Part shown: in pieces, positions 7,140-13,959 of the stretch
Numbering within the stretch: position 1 is the stretch's first letter
Layout of the letters: each line of letters begins with the position of its first letter
Source of the DNA: Acidobacteriota bacterium
GTDB taxonomy: Bacteria; Acidobacteriota; Terriglobia; Terriglobales; Acidobacteriaceae
Direction: 5' to 3'
DNA length: 15,482 nucleotides
Assembly: GCA_021809235.1 (NCBI GenBank)
Contig: JAKBAG010000046.1
Span: 1-15,482 of the forward strand
Translations under genes and position numbers: made by a program
Notes under the pieces: model-generated
Seen by the model: the letters and a program-made list of their open reading frames with translations, nothing else
What the model was told of the DNA's origin: nothing
Database searches by the model: none

Positions 7140-10100
7140 TTAGAACTGCACGCGAGCTGAGAATACCAGCTGGCGCGGACCAGGTCCCGGTGCCTCGCCA
7201 GTAATGGTGCCCGTGGACAGAATATAACCGCCAGGGTTACCTGGGTTGATGTGGTTGAACGCGTTGTACGCATCCATACGGAGCTGCGTCAGTACGTTGT
7301 GCCACACGTTCATGTTCTTCAGCAGCGCCAGATCGGCGTTGTAGAAGCCCGGTCCAAAGTACTGGTTACGACCGCCGTTGCCGATCTGATCCAGACCCGG
7401 ATCCGAGAATCCGCTGCTGTTCAGAGCCACCTGCTGATAGTAGGTCCAGCCCGAGCCTGGATGAAACGAACTCAGGTGGGTGTGCAGCTTGATCCCCGGA
7501 GCAATGTTCGGGTAACACGGTGCACCCGTGCTGGGTCCATTCGGCAGGTCCGGACCGGCTGCCGTCGAGCAGTTCACCGATAGGCTGAACGGCAGACCGC
7601 TGGCCACGTTGTAGGTACCGCTCAGCTCCCAACCGCCGACAATCAGATCTGTAGCCTTGTTGGCATCCGGCAGGAACTGCTTGCCTTTGCCAAAGGGCAG
7701 ATCGTAGCTGCCGTAGAGGGTCGCCGAGTGGTGGCGCACGTTGCTGTCATTGCCATAAGCAACCGACTGGCTCCAGGTCGAGTATCCGCTGGCGAAGTCC
7801 GTTGCATGGGCATACTGATAGTTGGCATTCAGAGCCAGACCCTTCCACATCGCCTGCGCCAGCGTGATCTGCAGCGCGTTGAAGTGGGTGTTCTGGTTGT
7901 CACCGTAGTAGCTGATTCCCTGCGACCATCCGCAGGCTCCAGCCGGAAGAAGCCCGTTCGGATCCGTGGGCTGCATATAGTTTGGATCGGAGCAAGCCTG
8001 CAGCTTCATCCCGTAGTAGCGTTGCAGATACAGGGGATTCGAAGTCGCACCCGTGGCGGTCGGCTTGGCTGGGGCCGTCGGATCCCAGTGCAGCGTCTGA
8101 CCATTGATGCTCATCGAGCCGGGCATGAAGATGCCTTCCTCGTTCGGGTTGGTGTTGTTGCCATCCCCATCGCTCAGGGTGTGCGTTCCCTTGTTGCCCA
8201 CGTAAGCTACCGTCAGCGAAAGGGTCGGCGTCAGAGCGCGCTGGTAGGAGACGTTCCACGCATCCAGCGTCGGGTACTGCATCGGATTCGGACGCGCCTT
8301 GCTCGTAACCAGGGATCCCGGGTTCGGCAGCAGGCCGCTGCTGGGCACAGCAATCGGAACGTAGGCCAAAGGACCACCGCCGCTCGGCTGCGCACTTCCA
8401 TCGTTGGCAGGATTACAACCAGGATTGTCCGTCGGAGAACCCAGACAGAAGGCCTGCGTCGTGCCGCCCGCATTGCTGATGCTCTGGTTGGCCAGAACAG
8501 GCAGGTTCTGCGTCACCACGTGTCCGAAGACCGATCCAAAGACACCGATGTCGAAGCTGCGTCCGTAACCAGCGCGGATCACATCCTTCTCGTCGATCTG
8601 GTAGGCGAAGCCCAGACGAGGCTCGAACATCTTGCTCGGCTGGAAGTTCCATCCCATGTTGGACCCGATGCCGCCGACTCCGGCTACATGCAGGTAACCA
8701 TCCGTCAGGTTCATCAGCGCGCCGTTGCCCGGTCCGTTCACCGTCTCCGGGAAGTATCCCTCCCAGCGAAGGCCGATGTTGGCGGTCAGTTTGTTGGTGG
8801 CGCGCCACGTATCCTGCGCATAGAAGAACATGCGCTTCTGGAATTCCTTGGCATTGGTGGAGGTGGAAACGTAACGGTTGAAGCTGGTCACGTCGCCCAG
8901 GGCGAAGGTAGCAAAGCCAAGGCCCGTGCCGCCTGCACCGTTCTGCGCCGTCTCCTGCGCGTTGAAGTTCAGCAGACCGGCGCGATCGTTATCCGATGGA
9001 ACACGCAGGTTCCGTCCGTAACGAAGATCCATGCCCACCTTGATCTCGTGGTTGCCGATCGTCTTGGTCCAGTTGTTCACAATCTGGAACTGGTCCTCAC
9101 GCTCGGTCAACGGGCAGTTACAACGGCTGATGTTCAGGCCGTCGCCATACAGTGGCTGCTGGGCGCCGCCCGGCAGAGTCTGGACGAAGAAGCCCGGCGA
9201 ACCGCCCGTGAAGAACGTTCCGAAGTTGATGCCCGGAATGCCCAGCGTGTTGGCAAACTCCGTGCTCTGGTCGTTCTTCTGGTCGGCAATGTTGTAGCGC
9301 AAGTAGCCCAGACGAAGGTCAGCCACAAGGGTCGGGCTGAACACATAGTCGGAACCAATGGCAAGGCTGTCGTCGGCGCTTGTTGACTGGCCGCCGTAGC
9401 CGCCAATGCCAAAGCCTGGACCGCCTGCACCCACCCCACCACCGGCAGGATCATACATCTGAGCACCGCCCAGCGTATCCGTCCAGCGCGAGAAGCGTAC
9501 AAACGCATTCGCCTTGTCGTTGATCGTGCCGTCCACGCGGACCGTCCACAGATCACTGTTGAAAATACCCGTGCCGGCTTCCACCGAGTTGGCATCCAGA
9601 CCGTTCAGATCGCCACCGGATTCCTTCAGCACATACGGCTCCAGGTAGGTCAGCATGTTCTGCCACTGCTTGCTGACTTGCGAGGTCGGAATGGTATTGC
9701 CAGCGAAGGGTTTGCCCCCGCCCGCCGCACTGTTGTCGTAGATCATTCCCTTGCTGCCCAGCGCGGTCAGATACTCGCTGAAATCGCAACCCGGAATTCC
9801 GCTGGGACCAGTGATCTGACCCAAGCAGCTTTGCGTCAGGATCTTGCTCGGCAGCGTGTTGGTCGCCGTCGATCCCACCTTCTGACGCTGACCCTCATAC
9901 GCACCAAAGAAGAAGAGACGATTCTTCAGAATCGGCCCGCCGATCGTGCCGCCAAACTTGTTCTTGATACCCGGCGCAGGCGCTCCGGCAAACGGATCCT
10001 TCGCCAGGTTGGCATTGCCCGTACGGAAGTCGTACGCGCTGCCATGGAAGTTGTTCGAACCCGACTTGGTCTGCACCGTCTCTACGGCGGCCACAGCCTT

Positions 10101-10817
10101 GCCCAGCTCGGCATCAAAGTTCTGCGTCGTCACCTTCGACTCGGTGATCGAGTCCAGCGACGGGTTGATGACGATAATGCCCAGAATCGGATCCTGGTTG
10201 TCGGTTCCGTCCAGCTCGTAGGCCACGCCACCGAAGGCCTGACCGTCAATCTGGATCTGCCGCGATGCCTGCGGGTTTTCGTCCGCAGCATGCGACCAGC
10301 CCAGCAGCTGAGCACCCGGCAGCAGAAGCTGCAGGTTGGCATAGTTCTGACCCTCAACCGGCAGATCGTTCACCTGCTGCGAGTTGAAGATCGTCGAAAC
10401 GTCGGCACGGTCGGTCTTCAGTTCCGGAACGGAATCCGCGTTGACGGTGACCGTCTGCGCTCCCGCACTCGAAACTCCCATCGTGATATCCGAGCGCGGC
10501 GATGTATCCGCCAGCACCACGATACCCTTCACCGTCGAAGTCTCAAATCCCTTGGCTGTAACCTGCACGTCATACGTGTCAGGGATAAGGTGAGACACCG
10601 TGTAATCACCGGTTGCATTGGTGGTCACGGTTACTTTCGTGCCTTTGCCTTCGTCGGTTACCACAACCGTGGCGCCAGGAATCACGGCACCCGTCTTGTC
10701 GGTAACCGTACCAAAGATCGATCCGTAGACCGACTGGGCACGAGCCATCGTCGTTGAGAACAGGCATACGATGGTGAGGAGGACCAATCCATATGCTGTC
10801 CGCGTGTACTTAGTCAT
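7140..10817 (-). CDS. Oar-like TonB-dependent outer-membrane receptor
   Basis: This 1225-residue outer-membrane protein probably imports or binds a large ligand using TonB energy; the ligand is unknown. A signal peptide (residues 1-27, cleavage near TMARA/QS) precedes a carboxypeptidase-regulatory-like domain (about 30-115, with GTVTDKTGAVIPGATV). A plug-like region follows (about 125-260, with LDGTDNQDP), then a long beta-barrel that ends in the typical terminal phenylalanine (FSARVQF). Size and domain order match the Oar-like receptors abundant in Acidobacteria. The ATG at 10817 was chosen over an upstream in-frame start at 10874 because GGAG lies 5 bases before it and the signal peptide then begins cleanly with MTKYTRT. 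The mature protein has ten cysteines, falling into five close pairs. A Gly-rich stretch lies in the first half of the barrel. No canonical TonB box was identified with confidence. Confidence 0.96.
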   Translation of the reverse strand: MTKYTRTAYGLVLLTIVCLFSTTMARAQSVYGSIFGTVTDKTGAVIPGATVVVTDEGKGTKVTVTTNATGDYTVSHLIPDTYDVQVTAKGFETSTVKGIVVLADTSPRSDITMGVSSAGAQTVTVNADSVPELKTDRADVSTIFNSQQVNDLPVEGQNYANLQLLLPGAQLLGWSHAADENPQASRQIQIDGQAFGGVAYELDGTDNQDPILGIIVINPSLDSITESKVTTQNFDAELGKAVAAVETVQTKSGSNNFHGSAYDFRTGNANLAKDPFAGAPAPGIKNKFGGTIGGPILKNRLFFFGAYEGQRQKVGSTATNTLPSKILTQSCLGQITGPSGIPGCDFSEYLTALGSKGMIYDNSAAGGGKPFAGNTIPTSQVSKQWQNMLTYLEPYVLKESGGDLNGLDANSVEAGTGIFNSDLWTVRVDGTINDKANAFVRFSRWTDTLGGAQMYDPAGGGVGAGGPGFGIGGYGGQSTSADDSLAIGSDYVFSPTLVADLRLGYLRYNIADQKNDQSTEFANTLGIPGINFGTFFTGGSPGFFVQTLPGGAQQPLYGDGLNISRCNCPLTEREDQFQIVNNWTKTIGNHEIKVGMDLRYGRNLRVPSDNDRAGLLNFNAQETAQNGAGGTGLGFATFALGDVTSFNRYVSTSTNAKEFQKRMFFYAQDTWRATNKLTANIGLRWEGYFPETVNGPGNGALMNLTDGYLHVAGVGGIGSNMGWNFQPSKMFEPRLGFAYQIDEKDVIRAGYGRSFDIGVFGSVFGHVVTQNLPVLANQSISNAGGTTQAFCLGSPTDNPGCNPANDGSAQPSGGGPLAYVPIAVPSSGLLPNPGSLVTSKARPNPMQYPTLDAWNVSYQRALTPTLSLTVAYVGNKGTHTLSDGDGNNTNPNEEGIFMPGSMSINGQTLHWDPTAPAKPTATGATSNPLYLQRYYGMKLQACSDPNYMQPTDPNGLLPAGACGWSQGISYYGDNQNTHFNALQITLAQAMWKGLALNANYQYAHATDFASGYSTWSQSVAYGNDSNVRHHSATLYGSYDLPFGKGKQFLPDANKATDLIVGGWELSGTYNVASGLPFSLSVNCSTAAGPDLPNGPSTGAPCYPNIAPGIKLHTHLSSFHPGSGWTYYQQVALNSSGFSDPGLDQIGNGGRNQYFGPGFYNADLALLKNMNVWHNVLTQLRMDAYNAFNHINPGNPGGYILSTGTITGEAPGPGPRQLVFSARVQF

Positions 10818-10842
10818 GCGGTCTCCTGAGAAATACTCCAGG

Positions 10843-10896
10843 TTAAATAAGTTGCATCTGCCCTCCGCAGCCACTCAACCAATCGCGTTGCTTCAT
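10843..10896 (-). CDS. possible 17-residue leader peptide upstream of the receptor
   Basis: A short frame, MKQRDWLSGCGGQMQLI, lies in the receptor leader. Its ATG (10894-10896) is preceded by a strong Shine-Dalgarno GGAGGAA with a 5-base spacer (+ strand 10902-10908). Its TAA ends 25 bases before the receptor ATG. It could couple or tune receptor translation. The only support is the ribosome-binding site and the position, so a chance frame is quite possible. It has no run of one amino acid of the kind classical attenuators show. Confidence 0.25.
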   Translation of the reverse strand: MKQRDWLSGCGGQMQLI

Positions 10897-11065
10897 CCTG
10901 GTTCCTCCGCCGGATCTGCTCCGGTCTGGATGCCTGCTCCGTAACTTCTGCTGAATGCTCTGCCTGGGCAATCCGACGAGTCCTGCCACGCTGGCGAGTC
11001 CCGCTCTCTTGTCTTCCCTCTGCTCTCTGAAGTCCCCTCCATGAGCCTGGCTGCACAACGACTCA

Positions 11066-11080
11066 CCGAAATCCCTTCGG
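11066..11080 (-). other. small hairpin in the early receptor leader
   Basis: On the minus strand CCGAA-GGGAT-TTCGG can form a 5-bp stem with a 5-base loop, about 26 bases after the predicted transcription start. It could stabilise the 5' end of the leader, but a stem this short may be chance. Confidence 0.2.
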
Positions 11081-11112
11081 CGAAATAAAATCTATTTCTG
11101 CAGCACCGATGA

Positions 11113-11142
11113 ACAATATCGAATGTTTGAAACGATTGTCAA
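11113..11142 (-). promoter_or_regulatory. sigma70-type promoter of the receptor gene
   Basis: On the minus strand a perfect -35 TTGACA (+ strand 11137-11142) is followed 18 bases later by TATTGT (+ strand 11113-11118), a 4-of-6 match to the -10 consensus. It lies in the most AT-rich part of the region. It would give a start near 11106 and a leader of about 290 bases. No better candidate was seen closer to the gene. Confidence 0.55.
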
Positions 11143-11166
11143 CCTTTCGATGGAATTATTTCCAAA

Positions 11167-11176
11167 CAATCGATTG
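11167..11176. promoter_or_regulatory. perfect 10-bp palindrome upstream of the receptor promoter
   Basis: CAATCGATTG is a perfect palindrome 25 bases upstream of the predicted -35 of the receptor promoter, a typical place for an activator or repressor site. A palindrome this short can be chance, and no regulator is identified. Confidence 0.25.
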
Positions 11177-11196
11177 AATCGGTATAGTCAATCTTC

Positions 11197-11212
11197 CGCA
11201 ATATCCACAGCA
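11197..11212. repeat. 16-bp direct repeat, copy A
   Basis: CGCAATATCCACAGCA matches copy B at 11344-11359 at 15 of 16 positions. Both copies lie upstream of the receptor promoter in the same orientation, 147 bp apart. This is a candidate protein-binding site. Confidence 0.5.
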
Positions 11213-11252
11213 CGCAGCCCCAAATCTACCTCCCGAAAACCATAGAAGCTAT

Positions 11253-11268
11253 CTATTGAAAACAATAG
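11253..11268. repeat. inverted repeat, 6-bp arms
   Basis: CTATTG-AAAA-CAATAG is a perfect inverted repeat with a 4-base centre, in the AT-rich zone between the two direct-repeat copies. It could be an operator half-site pair. It is unlikely to be a terminator because the stem is short and AT-rich. Confidence 0.3.
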
Positions 11269-11343
11269 GCTTGCTTTCTGCTCTCCAGCTCCGGCTTACG
11301 CCCAACCCGTCCCGGCATCGGCCCGCCTCAAAGCTCACATTTG

Positions 11344-11359
11344 CGCAATATCCATAGCA
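11344..11359. repeat. 16-bp direct repeat, copy B
   Basis: CGCAATATCCATAGCA differs from copy A (11197-11212) at one base. It runs directly into the first of three ATA(G)CATTTATCC-like motifs. Confidence 0.5.
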
Positions 11360-11417
11360 TTTATCCAGCTCATGTTGCATACATTATCCGCAGAATAGAT
11401 ATAGCATTTTATCCGCC
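11354..11417. repeat. three imperfect copies of an ATAGCATTTATCC-like motif
   Basis: ATAGCATTTATCCAGC (11354-11369), ATACATTATCCGCAG (11379-11393) and ATAGCATTTTATCCGCC (11401-11417) repeat in the same orientation. Their TATCC cores are 23 and 25 bases apart. The cluster is AT-rich inside a GC-rich genome and overlaps a weak plus-strand promoter-like stretch (TTGCAT 11375-11380). An operator array is possible but unproven. Confidence 0.35.
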
Positions 11418-11951
11418 ATTCCCTCACGGCATTCCACGATCCATTCCGCCCAAAATCTCGCCCGCTGGTCATACCACTCTGCCTGGCAACTCTGTTCTGC
11501 CGCCAATAAATTGCTTTACTGAAACGCTCCCTTCCAGCCCACTGCCTGCACCTTGCTGCCACGCCGCAAAGCGCAACTCCAGGGCAACGGGCAGGAAAAC
11601 GGAAATCCTCCGCCCCGGGGGTAGACATTTACCTGTTCGATTCCCCTCAGATTCCTGCCCGTCTGCCGCACTATTCTTTCCCTCGCGGATTCCAGTCTCC
11701 AGAGCCAGTGTCTGTCGATCCTCCGGTGCAGAGGCCAGCATCAGGCTGGCGCGCAGCATCTTGCACGGCGACGGAATCTTCGCCATCGAGCTCTCGCATA
11801 CCCTGTCTGCCACAGCCTTTCAGGCCATCAAATTCCCTATCCCCATCGCTGCAACGTCCCCGCATCTCTGGCATCCTTACAAGCAGGGCACTGCGCTCAT
11901 CGGCAAAGCTCGGCCTGCCTATCGCGCGCTGCCCCGGAGACTGCCCCTGCC

Positions 11952-12761
11952 ATGGACGAACTCGCTGCCATTGCGTCGCCCCCCGCCGGGCTGTCGGCTC
12001 CCGCCCGTCGTCGTCTTGCCTTCTTCCGTCTCTATGCCCGCTGGCACATGCGCCACCATTTCCATGCCCTGCGCGTCGCCAATGCCGACCGCATCCCCCG
12101 TCAGGCGGAATCGCTCGTCCTCTTTGGCAACCATGCCTCCTGGTGGGATCCGCTTGTCGCGCTTCTGCTGGCCGAGTCGCTTCTACCCGAGCGTGACCAC
12201 TACGCGCCCATGGACGCTACCGCCCTCCAGCACTACTCCATCTTTCGACCCCTCGGCTTCTTTCCGGTCGAAAACGGCACTCCCCGGGGCGCGGCACAAT
12301 TTCTCCGTGCCGGTCGCCAGGTGCTTGCCCGTCCCGGCTCCGTGCTCTGGATCACCCCGGAAAGTCAGTTTCAGGATGTTCGCCGCCGTCCCATCGAGTT
12401 TCGCTCCGGCCTCGGCACACTCCTGTCGCGTTCCGGCCGGATCACCTGCCTGCCGGTCGCCATCGAATATACCTTCTGGAATGAGCGACTTCCGGAGATT
12501 CTCGTCAACGTCGGCGAACCCCTCCACATTGCCGACGGCCGCATGGAGCAGCCCCGCACCTGGACCAATCTGCTTGCCTACGCCCAGGCTGCCACCCTCG
12601 ACGAGCTGGCCATGCTCGCCATCGAGCGCTCCCCCGATGCCTTCGTTCCCCTGCTTGAGGGCCGCTCCGGCATTGGCGGCATTTATGAGCTTTGGAAGCG
12701 CACACTCAGTCTCGTCACCGGACGACCCTACCAACCCGATCACGGAAGCCTGCACCCATGA
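11952..12761 (+). CDS. PlsC-type lysophospholipid/1-acylglycerol-phosphate acyltransferase family protein
   Basis: This is a 269-residue acyltransferase of the PlsC superfamily, which transfers fatty acyl groups to a hydroxyl on a lipid or sugar-lipid at the inner membrane. The catalytic HX4D motif is NHASWWDP, with H61 and D66. The block III-like segment ITPESQFQDVRRRP follows, then CLPVAIEYTFWNERLP, which resembles the conserved later block of the family. No long membrane segment is seen, so membrane association is probably peripheral. The ATG at 11952 is the first in frame. A modest GGAGA lies 11 bases upstream. Its stop overlaps the start of a membrane glycosyltransferase (ATGA, 12758-12761), so the two probably form one operon. 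That pairing suggests acylation of a glycosylated lipid or carotenoid rather than bulk phospholipid synthesis. This is inference. Confidence 0.9.
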   Translation: MDELAAIASPPAGLSAPARRRLAFFRLYARWHMRHHFHALRVANADRIPRQAESLVLFGNHASWWDPLVALLLAESLLPERDHYAPMDATALQHYSIFRPLGFFPVENGTPRGAAQFLRAGRQVLARPGSVLWITPESQFQDVRRRPIEFRSGLGTLLSRSGRITCLPVAIEYTFWNERLPEILVNVGEPLHIADGRMEQPRTWTNLLAYAQAATLDELAMLAIERSPDAFVPLLEGRSGIGGIYELWKRTLSLVTGRPYQPDHGSLHP

Positions 12762-13897
12762 CCTCACTCCCCCTGGCTCTGGCCTGGGCAGCGCTTGCTG
12801 CCGCCGCGCTCCCCCTGCTCATCTTCCTCACCAACATCCGCCTCTTTCGCCGTCCCTGCCTCTGCCGGGACAATCCCGAGCTACTGCCCGTCTCCGTCCT
12901 CATTCCCGCCCGCAATGAGGAGCGCTCCATCGCCGCCGCCATCCAGTCTGTTCTTGCCTCCCGGCAGGTCACTCTGGAACTGATCGTCCTCGATGACGCC
13001 TCCACCGATCGCACCGCCGAAATCGTCCGCTCGCTGGCAACCTCCGATCCGCGCCTGCGCCTGGAGACGGCCCCGCCGCTACCTGACGGGTGGAACGGAA
13101 AGCAGCATGCCTGCTGGCATCTGGCCTCGCTCGCCACCCATCCGGTCTTCTGCTTCCTCGATGCGGACGTTCGCCTCGGACCGCTGGCTCTCTCCCGCAT
13201 GCTCACCGAGCTGCATCCGGACTCCACCGGCATGGTTACCGGATTCCCCCGCCAGCAGACCGAAACCTGGCTCGAGTGGCTCCTTCTGCCGCTCATTCAC
13301 TTCATCCTTCTTGGTTTCCTGCCGCTCGTCGGTGAGCGTTACACGCGTCGACCGGGCTTTGCCGCCGGTTGCGGCCAGTTCCTGATGGTTCGCCGCTCCG
13401 CCTACTACGACTCCGGCGGCCACTCCGCCATCCGCACCACCATGCATGACGGACTTCTGCTGCCGCAGCTCTTCCGCCGCCACGGCATCCAGACCCACCT
13501 CTACGATCTCAGCGCCGACGCCTCCTGCCGCATGTATCGCAATGCTGCCCAGGTATGGAGCGGACTCAGCAAAAATGCCACCGAAGGCATTGCCGCGCCC
13601 TCGCGCATCGGCATCTTCACCCTGCTGTTTGGCCTTGGCCAGCTGCTGCCGCTGCCGCTCATGCTCTGGGCCCTGTCTTCCGGCAACGCCCGTGTCTATC
13701 AGCTCGCGCTCACGGCCCTCAGCTTCGGACTCATCCAGCGCATCGCCTCTGCCGTACGCTTTCGCCAGCCCATGCGCAGCGCCCTGCTCCATCCGCTCGG
13801 CATCCTCGTTCTGCTGGTCCTGGAGTGGACCGCACTCACACGCAAACTCCTCGGCCGGCCAGCCCGCTGGAAGGATCGCAGCTATCAGCCTGGCTAG
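12758..13897 (+). CDS. family-2 membrane glycosyltransferase (CrtQ/HpnB-like)
   Basis: This 379-residue inverting glycosyltransferase has a GT-A fold. An N-terminal membrane anchor (about 3-24) is followed by VSVLIPARNEE, then LDDASTDRT with D79 and D80 for nucleotide-sugar binding. The metal-binding DAD is at 135-137. The segment LPDGWNGKQHACWHLA resembles that of carotenoid glycosyltransferases such as CrtQ. Probable membrane segments lie near residues 170-192, 285-306, 312-330 and 346-362. MHDGLL and YRNAAQVWSGLSKN occupy the positions of the later acceptor and Q/RxxRW-like motifs. ATG 12758 was chosen because it forms an ATGA overlap with the acyltransferase stop; the frame extends 66 bases further up into that gene. 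The length matches staphylococcal CrtQ (about 375). The acceptor is uncertain: carotenoid, hopanoid or another lipid are all possible. Confidence 0.92.
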   Translation: MTSLPLALAWAALAAAALPLLIFLTNIRLFRRPCLCRDNPELLPVSVLIPARNEERSIAAAIQSVLASRQVTLELIVLDDASTDRTAEIVRSLATSDPRLRLETAPPLPDGWNGKQHACWHLASLATHPVFCFLDADVRLGPLALSRMLTELHPDSTGMVTGFPRQQTETWLEWLLLPLIHFILLGFLPLVGERYTRRPGFAAGCGQFLMVRRSAYYDSGGHSAIRTTMHDGLLLPQLFRRHGIQTHLYDLSADASCRMYRNAAQVWSGLSKNATEGIAAPSRIGIFTLLFGLGQLLPLPLMLWALSSGNARVYQLALTALSFGLIQRIASAVRFRQPMRSALLHPLGILVLLVLEWTALTRKLLGRPARWKDRSYQPG

Positions 13898-13901
13898 CTA
13901 C

Positions 13902-13925
13902 CCGGCTGGCCGACTGCCAGCCCGG
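13902..13925 (+). other. GC-rich hairpin after the glycosyltransferase
   Basis: CCGGCTGGC-CGACT-GCCAGCCCGG forms a 9-bp stem with one bulged C, starting 5 bases after the stop codon. No T tract follows, so it is not a standard intrinsic terminator. It might protect the transcript end or weaken expression of the next gene. Confidence 0.35.
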
Positions 13926-13959
13926 AAGTGTCCCGAGGCTCTAGAATTGGAGGAGGATG

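Larger units (their letters stand above)
10818..11951. other. long non-coding divergent region with regulatory elements
   Basis: These 1134 bases separate the receptor start (- strand) from the acyltransferase start (+ strand). About 11085-11275 and 11340-11420 are clearly more AT-rich than the surrounding genes. I see a sigma70-type promoter, a long receptor leader, short direct repeats and palindromes, each listed separately. Open frames here translate to Ser/Pro/Arg-rich sequence without any recognisable domain and look like chance frames. The stretch 11420-11935 shows no feature I can name, except the 5' leader that must precede the acyltransferase gene. Confidence 0.7.

Noticed and set aside
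7728..9386. 552-codon plus-strand frame inside the receptor gene
   Set aside because: It is the reverse strand of the beta-barrel coding sequence, lacks a ribosome-binding site and has no family signature.
10818..10874. 19-residue N-terminal extension of the receptor
   Set aside because: It would place a polar stretch before a good signal peptide, and the ATG at 10817 has its own ribosome-binding site.
10814..11056. 80-codon minus-strand frame whose stop overlaps the receptor ATG as ATGA
   Set aside because: The overlap is suggestive, but the start is a GTG without a ribosome-binding site, the protein is Gln/Arg/Glu-rich with many rare AGA/AGG codons, and the third-position GC is not raised as in real genes here.
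10818..11110. Cobalamin or other known riboswitch in the receptor leader
   Set aside because: TonB receptor leaders often carry one, but I could not find the conserved B12-box or another riboswitch core by eye. A covariance-model search would settle it.
11341..12918. 525-codon plus-strand frame starting in the intergenic region
   Set aside because: Its second half is a shadow of the acyltransferase gene, and the first part is Pro/Ser/Arg-rich and unlike any protein family I recognise.
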